Source: an uncultured Clostridium sp. (lineage in GTDB: Bacteria; Bacillota; Clostridia; Clostridiales; Clostridiaceae). Taken from it: DNA of 44,979 nt. Below the pieces are notes generated by a model that saw only the letters and a program-made list of their open reading frames with translations, searched no databases and was not told the DNA's origin. The position numbers were made by a program, and so were the translations under genes. The DNA is taken from the NCBI RefSeq assembly GCF_934754915.1, contig NZ_CAKVKB010000020.1, positions 1-44,979 of the forward strand. Direction: 5' to 3'. Positions 1 to 8,479 of the stretch are shown here, one piece after another; within the stretch, counting starts at the first letter, position 1; every line of letters begins with the position of its first letter.

Positions 1-14
1 TATACTTTTTTGGC

Positions 15-356
15 TTACTTTATTTTCGTTAACAAAAACCCTGTTTCATCAGCTATAAGCGAAAAAACTCCTTTTTTGAAATCCTTTTTAAAAGTATCAA
101 CGAGGTTTTTAGAAATCCTTGAACTTTCATAATTTTCAACAATGTCATTTTTCATATCGTGAGTAAAAATACCATTTTTACCACAATTTATAGTTACAAT
201 GACTTTAGCAGGTTTTGTTAAAACCCAATAGCCATTACGGGATTCCTTTATTTGATATCCCTGATTTAAATAGCGGTCAATTGACTGCCGGTTACCTTGC
301 ATTTCAATAGTCGATGACTCAACATATTGAGGATAGATCCGTTCTGCTTTAAACAT
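15..356 (-). CDS. Hypothetical protein, 113 aa, atypical codon use
   Basis: I do not recognise the family. It is a soluble, charged protein with no signal peptide or membrane segment. The ATG at 356 has a near-perfect AAGGAGGT ribosome site about 6 bases upstream, and a good promoter lies at 388-416, so it is probably a real gene. Its arginine codons include CGG twice (one followed by A, one by C), CGC and CGT, unlike every other gene here, where AGA dominates and CGG is otherwise seen only at frameshift sites. This suggests recent acquisition from a donor with ordinary CGG use. If CGGA triggers a shift in this host, codon 6 would throw translation into a frame that stops after about 25 codons, so the protein might not be made intact. 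Function unknown. Confidence 0.6.
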   Translation of the reverse strand: MFKAERIYPQYVESSTIEMQGNRQSIDRYLNQGYQIKESRNGYWVLTKPAKVIVTINCGKNGIFTHDMKNDIVENYESSRISKNLVDTFKKDFKKGVFSLIADETGFLLTKIK

Positions 357-387
357 ATGCAGAACCTCCTTTCTAAAATTTTACAAT

Positions 388-416
388 ATTGTATCAAAAT
401 TTTATTAAAAAGTCAA
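388..416 (-). promoter_or_regulatory. Sigma-A-type promoter for the 113-aa gene
   Basis: Read on the minus strand, TTGACT (416-411) and TACAAT (393-388) are separated by 17 bases, about 30 bases upstream of the start codon. The rest of the 357-536 gap is AT-rich with nothing else recognisable. Confidence 0.6.
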
Positions 417-536
417 ATTATGTAAATTGGCATTTTTATATAACGGTTAATATATATAATATAAAATACTTTTCAGGCTATATCATAAACTTTTTATATT
501 TTTCAGACTATAAATATTTTACATACTCATTCAATA

Positions 537-572
537 ATAAAAAAATACACTGCATTTAAAAGCAGTGTATTT
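537..572 (-). terminator. Intrinsic terminator of the BI-1 family gene
   Basis: An 11-bp perfect stem (543-553 with 562-572) has an 8-base AT-rich loop and, read on the minus strand, is followed by a run of seven T. It lies just past the stop codon at 583. Confidence 0.85.
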
Positions 573-582
573 AACTATATTT

Positions 583-1263
583 TTAATCTTTAGACTTTCC
601 AAATAATGATAAAATGTTTAAAAATATGTTAATGAAATCTAAGTACAAGTCCATTGCACCATAAACATATAATTTTTCATCATTACAGAATTCACTATCA
701 TACATTAATTTAATCATATTTGTATCATAAATTGTTAATCCGAAAAATATAACTAGCATCCCCCAAGTTAAAACTATATCTAAAATTGTATTTCCCATAA
801 ATAAATTAATAAATGTTAGTACTATACCAACTGTAAGAGAAACTAAAAGTGGAGTCATCCAATTTGAGAGATCTTTATCTGTTTTATATCCAATATAAGC
901 CAAAATACCAAACATAGCAGCAGTAGCAGAAAAGGCATAACCAATTGAAGTTATTTCGTAAGCAGAAAAAATAGTAGACAAAGTAAATCCATTTAAAAAT
1001 GCATATCCAAAAAACATAATAGTAACAACTTTTGGAGAAGCTTTTTTAAAGAAGAGTGTAAACAGAATTACTATAATAATTTCAAAAATGGCAAAAGCAT
1101 AATAAGCACCACTTTCAACCATATAAATATATATGTCTGAATAATATGTATATATAGCAGTGACAGCACTTGCGAGTAATCCTAAAAACATTCTAAAAAA
1201 AGTATTTGTAAGTATGGAATTAAAATCCATTGTGTGTGTTGCATTTGAAACATCAGACTCCAT
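583..1263 (-). CDS. Bax inhibitor-1 (BI-1/YccA) family membrane protein
   Basis: A 226-aa, very hydrophobic protein with about seven membrane-spanning segments and an acidic, polar end (LMYDSEFCNDEKLYVYGAMD, then LYLDFINIFLNIL) typical of the bacterial BI-1/YbhL/YccA family. Members are multi-pass membrane proteins linked to calcium or proton leak and to FtsH-related quality control; the role in this organism is not shown. An upstream ATG at 1308 is in frame, but I choose 1263 because AGGAGGTGAG sits directly before it, while the 15 extra residues would be encoded by the ribosome site and upstream leader. It has its own promoter (1280-1308) and terminator (537-572), so it is probably monocistronic. 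Confidence 0.85.
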   Translation of the reverse strand: MESDVSNATHTMDFNSILTNTFFRMFLGLLASAVTAIYTYYSDIYIYMVESGAYYAFAIFEIIIVILFTLFFKKASPKVVTIMFFGYAFLNGFTLSTIFSAYEITSIGYAFSATAAMFGILAYIGYKTDKDLSNWMTPLLVSLTVGIVLTFINLFMGNTILDIVLTWGMLVIFFGLTIYDTNMIKLMYDSEFCNDEKLYVYGAMDLYLDFINIFLNILSLFGKSKD

Positions 1264-1279
1264 AAACTCACCTCCTATT

Positions 1280-1308
1280 AATATAATAAAATACTGTATC
1301 ATATACAA
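1280..1308 (-). promoter_or_regulatory. Promoter of the BI-1 family gene
   Basis: On the minus strand TTGTAT (1308-1303), a 17-base spacer, then TATATT (1285-1280), placed immediately upstream of the AGGAGG site used by the start at 1263. This also argues against the more upstream start at 1308. Confidence 0.5.
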
Positions 1309-1330
1309 GAAAAATTTACCATAATTTTCA

Positions 1331-1960
1331 TTAAATATTCACAAAATATTTTATACCATTTCCTATAGCATTAGCCTTAAAAATAATTTTTCCGTGTTCC
1401 ATCAATTTACTTTTTAGAACAATAGAATTACTAATCAAATTAGAAAATTCTGAAATTGATGTATAAAACAAATTTGTATATTTATATTCAATATTAATAT
1501 TAGTAAAGACTAAATAATAAAAATTCTTATATTCATACAAAGAAATATTTTTGGCAAACCCTTTAAGGTCAGAGAGTTTACTAGAGTTACAATATGTACA
1601 AAAATTACAAAATTCGTCAAAATTATTAAATTTATAAATTGCATTTTTATATGAAGCTGAAAGAGTTTTTCTTTTGTATTTAACCTTTTTAGTTGTACTA
1701 TTAGATAATGAATCATTTTTATATTTTGTCAAAGTAAAAACGATATAACCATCAGCAGTTGAAAAAGCTTCTACTAGTAATTTGCAGTTTTGAACTTTAA
1801 ATCCGACTTGTTTTTCTGCTTCATTAAGAATAGTTTGAAACAGTAAATGAGCTTTATCATTATTTTTAATTAGGCTATTAACATCGATATTCTTTTCGGA
1901 CAATTCATCTAAATCTATAATAATTCTAATTTTATTATCAGTAAGTTTTTCAATTTTCAT
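1331..1960 (-). CDS. mecA: MecA-like ClpC adaptor protein
   Basis: The 209-aa protein begins MKIEKLTDNKIRIIIDLDEL, the typical opening of MecA/YpbH adaptors, followed by the short helix and HLLFQTILNEAEKQVGF segment of the N-terminal substrate-binding domain. A low-complexity Ser/Lys stretch near residues 85-100 links to a C-terminal domain with the alternating beta/alpha pattern (YKFNNFDEFCNFC; ISLYEYKNFYYLVF) that in MecA contacts ClpC. MecA delivers substrates such as competence regulators to ClpCP. The family match is by N-terminal pattern and length (MecA is usually 200-240 aa). AGGAGG precedes the ATG. It is transcribed towards the BI-1 gene, 67 bases away, and may be cotranscribed with it. 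An alternative is a divergent paralogue acting on unrelated substrates. Confidence 0.7.
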   Translation of the reverse strand: MKIEKLTDNKIRIIIDLDELSEKNIDVNSLIKNNDKAHLLFQTILNEAEKQVGFKVQNCKLLVEAFSTADGYIVFTLTKYKNDSLSNSTTKKVKYKRKTLSASYKNAIYKFNNFDEFCNFCTYCNSSKLSDLKGFAKNISLYEYKNFYYLVFTNINIEYKYTNLFYTSISEFSNLISNSIVLKSKLMEHGKIIFKANAIGNGIKYFVNI

Positions 1961-2117
1961 ATTAGAAATCCTCCTAACAATTATATGCTAATAAAACATA
2001 TATTGTTTCTTTTATAATCTACTATGTACATTATACTACGAAAATCAATAGATTTAAAGAAACAAAATATGGTAATATAGACTGTAACACAAAAAATAAA
2101 AAAAATCTACAATTTGC

Positions 2118-2146
2118 TTGAAAAAAATGTAAAATGAATATATAAT
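2118..2146 (+). promoter_or_regulatory. Promoter of the radC-mreBCD-pbp2-minC operon
   Basis: TTGAAA (2118-2123) and a perfect TATAAT (2141-2146) are separated by 17 bases. The transcript would start near 2153. The leader contains a short CCGTAAGG sequence at 2172-2179 just before the ribosome site. The divergent gap 1961-2117 presumably also holds the mecA promoter, which I could not place convincingly. Confidence 0.65.
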
Positions 2147-2198
2147 ATAAAAGTCTTATAAACGCAAAAATCCGTAAGGAAAACAAAGGAGGAAAGAA

Positions 2199-2456
2199 AT
2201 GGCTGCAAGAGATAAAAGTTTTTGGATATTATTAATATTTATTTTAAGTGGACTAGTAATAGGAGGATTATTGGGAGACTTAGCAGCAAATGTAAATGGA
2301 CTATGGTGGTTATCATTTGGACAAGAATTCGGTTTAGAAAGTCCATTTGTGTTAAATTTGAGTATACTAAGTATAACATTTGCATTTTCAATAAAAATAA
2401 ATATCGCAAGTATAATAGGAATGGCAATTGCAATATTTATTTATAGAAAAATATAA
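2199..2456 (+). CDS. DUF4321-like small membrane protein
   Basis: An 85-aa protein with two hydrophobic segments (about residues 8-30 and 53-82). The first carries a glycine motif, SGLVIGGLLGDL, resembling DUF4321 proteins, which in Clostridia are often encoded just before radC and mreB. Function is unknown. A strong AAAGGAGGAAAG site precedes the ATG. It is the first gene of the cell-shape operon and radC begins 38 bases after its stop, so a role near the division or elongation machinery is plausible from position only. Confidence 0.65.
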   Translation: MAARDKSFWILLIFILSGLVIGGLLGDLAANVNGLWWLSFGQEFGLESPFVLNLSILSITFAFSIKINIASIIGMAIAIFIYRKI

Positions 2457-2494
2457 TAAAAAAGAGGTAAAATAGGGGCGGAAAGGAAGCAAAA

Positions 2495-3205
2495 TTGACA
2501 ATAAAAGAATTACCTCAAAGTGAGAGACCATATGAAAAACTAGAGTTATATGGAGAAAAAAGCTTAAGTAATGCAGAATTATTAGCAATAATAATAAAAA
2601 CAGGAACAAAGGAATATACAAGTGTTGATATAGCGAGAAAAATACTAAATTTAAATGAAATGTATGACGAAACAAGCTTATCATTCCTAAGAGATTTGAG
2701 CATTGAAGAAATAACAAAAATAAAAGGAATGGGAAGAATAAAAGCCATACAATTAAAGGCAATATGTGAACTTGCAAACAGAATGAATAAACCGTCCAAC
2801 TATAAAAAAACACAAATAAAAGAACCAAATGATATTGTAAAAATACTAATGAATGAAATGCAGTATGAAAAAAAGGAAATAGCCAAGATAATATTACTAG
2901 ACACAAAAAACAACATACTAAAAATAAAAGATGTTGCAATAGGTGGAAATAACTTTGTAAATATAGGAACTAAAGATATATTATCAGAAGCAGTAAAAAT
3001 AAATGCACCTAAAATAATACTTGTTCATAATCATCCAAGTGGAAATTCAAATCCTAGTTTGCAAGACATAGAAGTTACCAACAAACTAGAAATGTCAGCT
3101 AAACTATTAGGAATAAAATTATTAGATCATATAGTAATTGGAAAAGGAGAATATACAAGTATAAAATCCATACAAAAATGGAAAACAAAAATAGAAGGGA
3201 AGTAG
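2495..3205 (+). CDS. radC: RadC/UPF0758 family JAB-domain protein
   Basis: A 236-aa full-length RadC-family protein. The N-terminal part has the SERPYEKLELYGEKSLSNAE segment and a helix-hairpin-helix stretch (IKGMGRIKAIQLKAI, about residues 72-86). The C-terminal JAB/MPN domain has the metal-binding motif HNHPSGNSNPSLQDIEVT (two His plus a distal Asp). Despite the name, a role in DNA repair is not firmly established. The start is TTG at 2495 with GGAAAGGAAG upstream. Its 3' end comes close to the mreB ribosome site, so the two genes are tightly packed, an arrangement common in Clostridia. Confidence 0.92.
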   Translation: MTIKELPQSERPYEKLELYGEKSLSNAELLAIIIKTGTKEYTSVDIARKILNLNEMYDETSLSFLRDLSIEEITKIKGMGRIKAIQLKAICELANRMNKPSNYKKTQIKEPNDIVKILMNEMQYEKKEIAKIILLDTKNNILKIKDVAIGGNNFVNIGTKDILSEAVKINAPKIILVHNHPSGNSNPSLQDIEVTNKLEMSAKLLGIKLLDHIVIGKGEYTSIKSIQKWKTKIEGK

Positions 3206-3210
3206 AGAAA

Positions 3211-4242
3211 ATGAAACTATTTACATTTGGTTCAAAAGACATAGGAATTGATTTAGGAACAGCAAATATTTTAATGACATTAAAAGGAAAAGGTATAGTT
3301 CTAAAAGAACCTTCAGTTGTAGCTATAGATAGAAAAAATGGTGAAATAAAAGCAACAGGTTATGAGGCAAAAGAAATGTTAGGTAGAACACCAGAAGATA
3401 TTAAAGCTGTAAGACCTTTAAAAGATGGAGTAATAGCGGATTTTACAGCAACTGGATTGATGCTTAAAAATATGATAAGAAAAGTGTCATCAAGATATAG
3501 TATTGGCAGACCAAGAGTAGTAGTTGGAGTGCCATCAGGAATAACAGAAGTTGAAGAAAGAGCAGTTGAAGAATCTATAATGCAAGCAGGAGCAAGAGAG
3601 GTGTACATTATAGAAGAACCAATGGCTGCAGCAATAGGAGCAGGGATTAATATAACAGAACCAAGTGGAAGCATGATAGTAGACATTGGTGGTGGAACTA
3701 CAGAAGTTGCAGTAATATCGCTTGGAGGAATAGTTGTAAGCAACTCTTTAAGAATTGCTGGAGATGAATTGGATGAAGATATAGTAAATTATATAAGGAG
3801 AGAAGAAAATTTATCAATTGGAGAAACAACTGCTGAACAGATAAAAATGCAAATTGGATGTGCAACACCACTTATGACAGATATGTCAATGGAAATAAGA
3901 GGTAGAGATTTAGTAACAGGGCTTCCAAGAAATATAACTATAAAATCATCTCAAATAATGGAAGCAATATCAGAATCAATTTCAAAAATAGTAGAAACAG
4001 TAAAACAAACACTAGAAAAAACTCCACCAGAATTATCAGCCGATTTAGTAGAAAAAGGAATATATTTGGCAGGTGGAGGAGCATTAATTCAAAATTTAGA
4101 TAAATTACTAAGTCAAGAGACAAATATGCCTGTTTATGTTGCAAACTCACCATTAGAATGTGTTGTAAATGGAACAGGAAAAACATTAGAGGATTTAGAA
4201 AAACTAAAAACAGTTTTAATAAATAGTAGAAAAAGAAGATAG
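3211..4242 (+). CDS. mreB: Rod shape-determining protein MreB
   Basis: A 343-aa actin-like protein. Visible motifs are the phosphate-1 loop DIGIDLGTANIL near the N-terminus, PSVVAID, the VGVPSGITEVEERAV segment, EEPMAAAIGAG, the phosphate-2 loop MIVDIGGGTTEVAVISLGG and the adenosine-binding IYLAGGGALI near the C-terminus. MreB filaments under the membrane guide the elongasome (MreC, MreD, RodA, PBP2). I start it at 3211 because AGAAGGGAAG lies 10 bases upstream; an in-frame ATG at 3178 lies inside the radC 3' end and would add residues absent from MreB. It is followed directly by mreC. Confidence 0.97.
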   Translation: MKLFTFGSKDIGIDLGTANILMTLKGKGIVLKEPSVVAIDRKNGEIKATGYEAKEMLGRTPEDIKAVRPLKDGVIADFTATGLMLKNMIRKVSSRYSIGRPRVVVGVPSGITEVEERAVEESIMQAGAREVYIIEEPMAAAIGAGINITEPSGSMIVDIGGGTTEVAVISLGGIVVSNSLRIAGDELDEDIVNYIRREENLSIGETTAEQIKMQIGCATPLMTDMSMEIRGRDLVTGLPRNITIKSSQIMEAISESISKIVETVKQTLEKTPPELSADLVEKGIYLAGGGALIQNLDKLLSQETNMPVYVANSPLECVVNGTGKTLEDLEKLKTVLINSRKRR

Positions 4243-4263
4243 AAAAAGAAAGGATAAATTATT

Positions 4264-5079
4264 ATGTATAAAAATAAAAAGGGCGAAATAATAGGAATTA
4301 TAGTAACTTTAATAGTATTAATATTACTAGTTATTTTAACAAATACAGAAAACAGTAATTTATCTTATGTCGAAAATGTAGCAAATAAATTAGTTAATCC
4401 ATTACAAAATGGACTAACTTACGTAAAAAACAGAATACATGGAAATTCATCTTTTTTTACAAATATAAATGAATTAAAAACAGAAAATGATGAATTAAAA
4501 AATAAGAATAACCAATTAGAAGAAACACTAAGAGAGTTGGAGACAATTAAAGCGGAAAATCAAACTTTAAAAGAATATTTGGATTTAACAAAAAAATATA
4601 CTGATTATAAAACAGTTGCAGCAGATGTAATAAGTAGAGATATTAGTAATTATTCAAAAACAATAGTAATAAATGCAGGAACTAAAAGTGGAATAAAAGA
4701 AAACATGACAGTAATTGCCGCAGATGGATTAGTGGGGTACGTAATATCAGCTACTGATACAACTTCGAAAGTTCAAACAATTATAGATTCTTCTAGCAAT
4801 ACAAGCGGTATTTTAAGCTCATCAAGAGAAAGTGTTGTATGTAAAGGACAGTTAGAAGAATGCAATAGTTTAAAAGCTGTATATATTCCAACAGATGCAA
4901 CAGTCGCACAAGGAGATAGTGTTGAAACATCAGGACTTGGAGGAATATATCCTAAGGGAATTCATATAGGAAAAATATCAAAAGTAGTAAATACAACAAA
5001 CCTTAATGATAGATATGCAATGGTTGAAACAGCTGTAAATTTCAATAAATTAGAAACAGTTTTAGTAATAACAAATTAG
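4264..5079 (+). CDS. mreC: Rod shape-determining protein MreC
   Basis: A 271-aa protein with a cytoplasmic N-terminus, one membrane segment (about residues 9-25), a coiled coil rich in E, N, K and L (about 70-105) and a C-terminal extracytoplasmic beta domain including SRDISNYSKTIVINAGTKSG, DGLVGYV and the GLGGIYPKGIHIGKI motif characteristic of MreC. It bridges MreB/MreD to PBP2. It lies 21 bases after mreB with GAAAGGA upstream, and 21 bases before mreD. Length is normal for the family. Confidence 0.95.
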   Translation: MYKNKKGEIIGIIVTLIVLILLVILTNTENSNLSYVENVANKLVNPLQNGLTYVKNRIHGNSSFFTNINELKTENDELKNKNNQLEETLRELETIKAENQTLKEYLDLTKKYTDYKTVAADVISRDISNYSKTIVINAGTKSGIKENMTVIAADGLVGYVISATDTTSKVQTIIDSSSNTSGILSSSRESVVCKGQLEECNSLKAVYIPTDATVAQGDSVETSGLGGIYPKGIHIGKISKVVNTTNLNDRYAMVETAVNFNKLETVLVITN

Positions 5080-5100
5080 CAAAAAGGGAGGATAGGTAAA

Positions 5101-5636
5101 GTGAAAAAAGTATTAATAAATATATTTTTAGTAATATCATTCATAATTATATATTTTATACAAATAAACCTATTCTCTTGGTTAAAAATTGCACGGAGTA
5201 ATGCCAAATTTATTTATAATATTTATACTTTTTATAGGACTTTTTTATAGTAGAACAGCTGGAATGACATATGGAATTGGTATTCGGAATAATGCTAGAT
5301 TTATTTATAGGTAGAAAAGTAGGAATTACAGCAATAATGCTTGGAGCAGTTGGATTTATTGGTGGAATGTTTGATAAAAATTTCTCAAAAGAAAGTAGAA
5401 TAACAATAATCATAATGGTTGTAGTAAGCACCTTTATTTATGAGATAGGTGCATATTTAATTGGATGCGTAATATATGGATATGCTGTAGAATTAATAAG
5501 TTTTATAAAAATATTATTAATAGAAATATTATACAATATTATAATAACTATAATATTATATCCATTAATACAAAAATTCGGATATCAAATTGAAGAAGAA
5601 TACAAGGGAAATAAAATTTTGACAAGATATTTTTAA
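5101..5636 (+). CDS. mreD: MreD, read through two CGGA +1 shift sites
   Basis: Starts at GTG 5101 with GGGAGGATAGG upstream. In simple triplet reading it stops at 5248 after 49 codons. Skipping one C at 5194 (GCA-C-GGA) and one at 5285 (ATT-C-GGA) gives a continuous 177-aa MreD-like membrane protein: residues 1-31 hydrophobic, then IAGVMPNLFIIFILFIGLF, GIGIGIMLDLFIGRKVGI and several further membrane segments, ending in EEEYKGNKILTRYF. Position between mreC and pbp2 fits MreD, the membrane partner of MreC. In both cases CGG is in frame and followed by A, and the restored residue is glycine. mreD is normally needed for rod growth and everything around the two sites looks intact, so decay is unlikely; see findings. 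Confidence 0.85.
5194..5197 (+). other. CGGA +1 frameshift site 1 (mreD codon 32)
   Basis: GCA-CGG-A in the mreD frame. Reading continues correctly if CGGA is treated as one glycine codon; otherwise translation stops at 5248. Confidence 0.8.
5285..5288 (+). other. CGGA +1 frameshift site 2 (mreD codon 62)
   Basis: ATT-CGG-A in the frame entered after site 1. CGGA as glycine continues into IMLDLFIGRKVG; without it translation stops at 5312. It is 91 bases after site 1. Confidence 0.8.
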
Positions 5637-5672
5637 ACAGCTCTAAATAAATTGGCAAGAGAAGGTGAAATA

Positions 5673-7769
5673 TTGAAAAGAAAAATAAAAAAAGAACATA
5701 CAAATTTTAGATTTAATATTTTAACTATTATAGTATACATTATAGGAATCATATTAATAATAAAATTATTTGAGCTGCAGATTATAAAAGGCTCTCAATA
5801 TAGAGAAATTTCAAACACAAGACTTTCTAGGGAAAGCACACTAGAAGCTTCAAGAGGAGAGATTTTAGATAGGTCAGGAAACATTTTAGCAACAAGTACA
5901 AGTTCGTTTAATATAGAAATGTATAAAACTAAATCAGATGATGAAACATTAAATAAATGCATTTTAAACATTATAAATTTATTTGAAAGCAATCAAGTTA
6001 ATTATCCTAACAATTTTCCGGTAAATGATGAATGTACAGGTTATACAATAGAAGGAGATACATTAAAAAAATGGCTTGCAAAATATAAATTAGCTGAAAA
6101 TACAAAAGCAGAAGATACAATTACATATTTTAAAAACAAATATGGTATAAAATCGTCAGATATAAAAGAGGCAAGAAAGATAATATCAATTAGATATGAA
6201 ATGACAACGAAAGGATATAGTAGTACAAGGTCATTGAGTCTTACAGAAAATGTATCAAGAGAAGTGGTTGCTCAAATTAGCGAAAGAAATTCGGAATTTC
6301 CAGGAGTTACAATAACAACGCAAAGTTCTAGAAAATATAATTATGGAAGTTTAGCATCACATATATTAGGATATATCGGAAAGATAAGTGAAAAAGAATA
6401 TAATGAAGCACAAGATATATATGGAAATGATGATTATGTGGGAAGAACAGGAATAGAATCATTATTTGAAAATTATTTAAGAGGAAAAAAAGGAAAAGAA
6501 GAAATAGAAATGACAGTTGATGGAACAGTAACAGGAGAAACAGTTACAAAAGAACCAGAACAGGGATCAACTGTTGTATTAACAATAGATTCAAAATTAC
6601 AAGAAGTTGCTGAAACAGCATTAAAGAATAATATAGAAAAAATAAAAAATGGTGGTTTTTCAAATAGGTATGATGCCAAAGGTGGTTGTGTTGCAGTAAT
6701 AGATGTCCATTCTGGTGAAATACTTGCAATGGCGAGTTATCCAGATTACGATCCAAATTTATGGGTTGGAGGAATAAGTGTAGCAGATTATAACCAAATA
6801 AAGGAAAATAATTCGTTATTTAATAAAGCAATATCTGGTTCTTATGCACCAGGTTCAATATTTAAAATGGTAACAGCATTGGCAGGACTAGAATCGGGAG
6901 TAATATCAACAACGGAAAAAATAAATGATACAGGTATATATACAAAATACAGGGATTATCAACCAAGATGTTGGTATTACAATAGTTATCATAGAGGACA
7001 TGGATATTTAGACGTTTCTGGTGCTATAGAGAAATCTTGTAACTATTTCTTTTATGAAACTGGAAACAGAATGGGAATAGGAACATTAGATAAATATGCA
7101 AACTATTTTGGTTTAGGTAGAAAAACGGGTATAGAGCTACCAAGCGAGACCGCTGGAACTTTGGCTTCGCCTGAAGCAGCAAAAAAATTAAATGAAACAT
7201 GGTCATCAGGTCAAACTTTGCAAGCAGCAATAGGCCAAAGTTATAATAATTTTTCACCTATTCAACTAGTTAAATATATAGGAATGGTAGCGAATGGTGG
7301 AAATAAAATAAAACCAACACTAATAAAGAGAATATTAAACGCAGATGGAACTGAAAGTGCTAAATCTGAAATAAATCAATATGTAAAAGAAAAACTAGGA
7401 TTAGATGATGATAATACAGAAGATTTAACTTTTTCACAATCAAATATAAACGCAGTATTAGAAGGAATGAGGTCAGTTACTGAAGAAGGTGGAACTGCAA
7501 GTAGTATATTTAAAAACTTTGATATAGAAGTTGGAGGAAAAACAGGATCAGCAGAGGCTGGACAAAATGTAAATGCTTGGTTCGCTGGATTTGCACCATT
7601 TAATGACCCTGAAATAGCGGTTGTAGTAATGGTTGAAAATGGTGGACACGGATTTTATACAGCAGAAGTTGCAAGAGAGATAATTGCAGAGTATTTTGGA
7701 ATGAATATAAATTCAAATGAAATACAAGAATCAAACCAGGCAACAAACTATGTAGAGACAATACAATAA
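5673..7769 (+). CDS. mrdA: Penicillin-binding protein 2, elongasome transpeptidase
   Basis: About 698 aa: short cytoplasmic N-terminus, one membrane segment (near residues 18-38), a PBP dimerisation domain (starting with ASRGEILDRSGNILA), and a transpeptidase domain with the active-site SIFK in YAPGSIFKMV, the second motif SCN in EKSCNYFF and KTGSAEAG. It crosslinks lateral-wall peptidoglycan together with RodA and MreBCD. I prefer TTG at 5673 because AGAAGGTG lies just upstream; an in-frame TTG at 5652 would add seven residues and has no clear ribosome site. Followed 14 bases later by minC. No RodA gene is in the window. Confidence 0.94.
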   Translation: MKRKIKKEHTNFRFNILTIIVYIIGIILIIKLFELQIIKGSQYREISNTRLSRESTLEASRGEILDRSGNILATSTSSFNIEMYKTKSDDETLNKCILNIINLFESNQVNYPNNFPVNDECTGYTIEGDTLKKWLAKYKLAENTKAEDTITYFKNKYGIKSSDIKEARKIISIRYEMTTKGYSSTRSLSLTENVSREVVAQISERNSEFPGVTITTQSSRKYNYGSLASHILGYIGKISEKEYNEAQDIYGNDDYVGRTGIESLFENYLRGKKGKEEIEMTVDGTVTGETVTKEPEQGSTVVLTIDSKLQEVAETALKNNIEKIKNGGFSNRYDAKGGCVAVIDVHSGEILAMASYPDYDPNLWVGGISVADYNQIKENNSLFNKAISGSYAPGSIFKMVTALAGLESGVISTTEKINDTGIYTKYRDYQPRCWYYNSYHRGHGYLDVSGAIEKSCNYFFYETGNRMGIGTLDKYANYFGLGRKTGIELPSETAGTLASPEAAKKLNETWSSGQTLQAAIGQSYNNFSPIQLVKYIGMVANGGNKIKPTLIKRILNADGTESAKSEINQYVKEKLGLDDDNTEDLTFSQSNINAVLEGMRSVTEEGGTASSIFKNFDIEVGGKTGSAEAGQNVNAWFAGFAPFNDPEIAVVVMVENGGHGFYTAEVAREIIAEYFGMNINSNEIQESNQATNYVETIQ

Positions 7770-7783
7770 AGAGGGAGATAATA

Positions 7784-8395
7784 ATGAGAAATTGTATAAA
7801 TGTAAGTCAAAAAAATAATTTGGTAATTATAAAAATACATCCAGAGGCAAAAATTGAAGACATAATACCACAAATAAGAAAAAAAGCATCACAATTACAA
7901 AAAATATACAAACAAGAAAAAACACCAATAATGATTACGGGAAAAGTACTTAAAAACAAGGAAATGGATGAAATTGAAAAAATAATCAAAGAAAAACTAG
8001 AAGTAGAAGTTGATTTTGATATGCCAAAAGAATTGGGCCTTCATAATATCAAAAAAACATTTATACAAGAAGTGTCAATATCAGAAACAAAGTTTCACAG
8101 AGGATCATTAAGGTCTGGTCAAAAAATAGAAGAAGACGGAAGTATTGTAATAATAGGAGATGTAAATTCAGGAGCAGAAGTAGTTGCAGCTGATAATATA
8201 ATTGTACTTGGGACACTTAGAGGTTTAGCTCATGCAGGGGCAAAAGGAAATGCAAAAGCTATAATTGCAGCAGGAAAATTAGACACAGTTCAACTTCGTA
8301 TTGCTAATATTGTTAGAGAAATTGATAGAGATGAAGAACCTCTTCATAGACAAGCATATGTTTATATAGAAGATAACAAAGTTGTAATTGAATAA
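7784..8395 (+). CDS. minC: Septum-site determining protein MinC
   Basis: A 203-aa protein with a small alpha/beta N-terminal domain and the beta-helical C-terminal MinC domain, recognisable from LRSGQKIEEDGSIVIIGDVN, GAEVVAADNIIVLGTLRG and AHAGAKGNAKAIIAAGKL with the following QLRIAN. MinC inhibits FtsZ away from midcell and is normally placed by MinD. AGAGGGAG precedes the ATG. It is the last gene of the operon; the expected minD does not follow, and a convergent small gene cluster lies beyond 8480. Confidence 0.93.
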   Translation: MRNCINVSQKNNLVIIKIHPEAKIEDIIPQIRKKASQLQKIYKQEKTPIMITGKVLKNKEMDEIEKIIKEKLEVEVDFDMPKELGLHNIKKTFIQEVSISETKFHRGSLRSGQKIEEDGSIVIIGDVNSGAEVVAADNIIVLGTLRGLAHAGAKGNAKAIIAAGKLDTVQLRIANIVREIDRDEEPLHRQAYVYIEDNKVVIE

Positions 8396-8423
8396 ATTTT
8401 TATTGGTAGCAGAAGATATTATA

Positions 8424-8470
8424 GGTTCTTTTGTGGAGCACTAAAAAAGGGACCAAAAAGAACCGGTCCC
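8424..8470 (-). terminator. Terminator with competing hairpins in a convergent gap
   Basis: Read on the minus strand, GGGACC (8470-8465) pairs with GGTCCC (8454-8449) and is followed by six T (8448-8443), a terminator for the leftward small operon. The plus strand can also form a 9-bp stem between 8424-8432 and 8456-8464 that overlaps the loop of the first hairpin, possibly ending minC transcription, though no T run follows it on that strand. Confidence 0.6.
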
Positions 8471-8479
8471 AATGGTCCA

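Noticed and set aside
2388..2939. Long minus-strand open frame opposite radC (and similar frames opposite the giant surface genes)
   Set aside because: Leu/Phe-rich shadows of AT-rich coding sequence without ribosome sites.
5271..5636. A separate 121-codon gene starting at ATG 5271
   Set aside because: It has no ribosome site, begins inside the MreD membrane region, and becomes the natural continuation of the GTG-started mreD after two CGGA skips.
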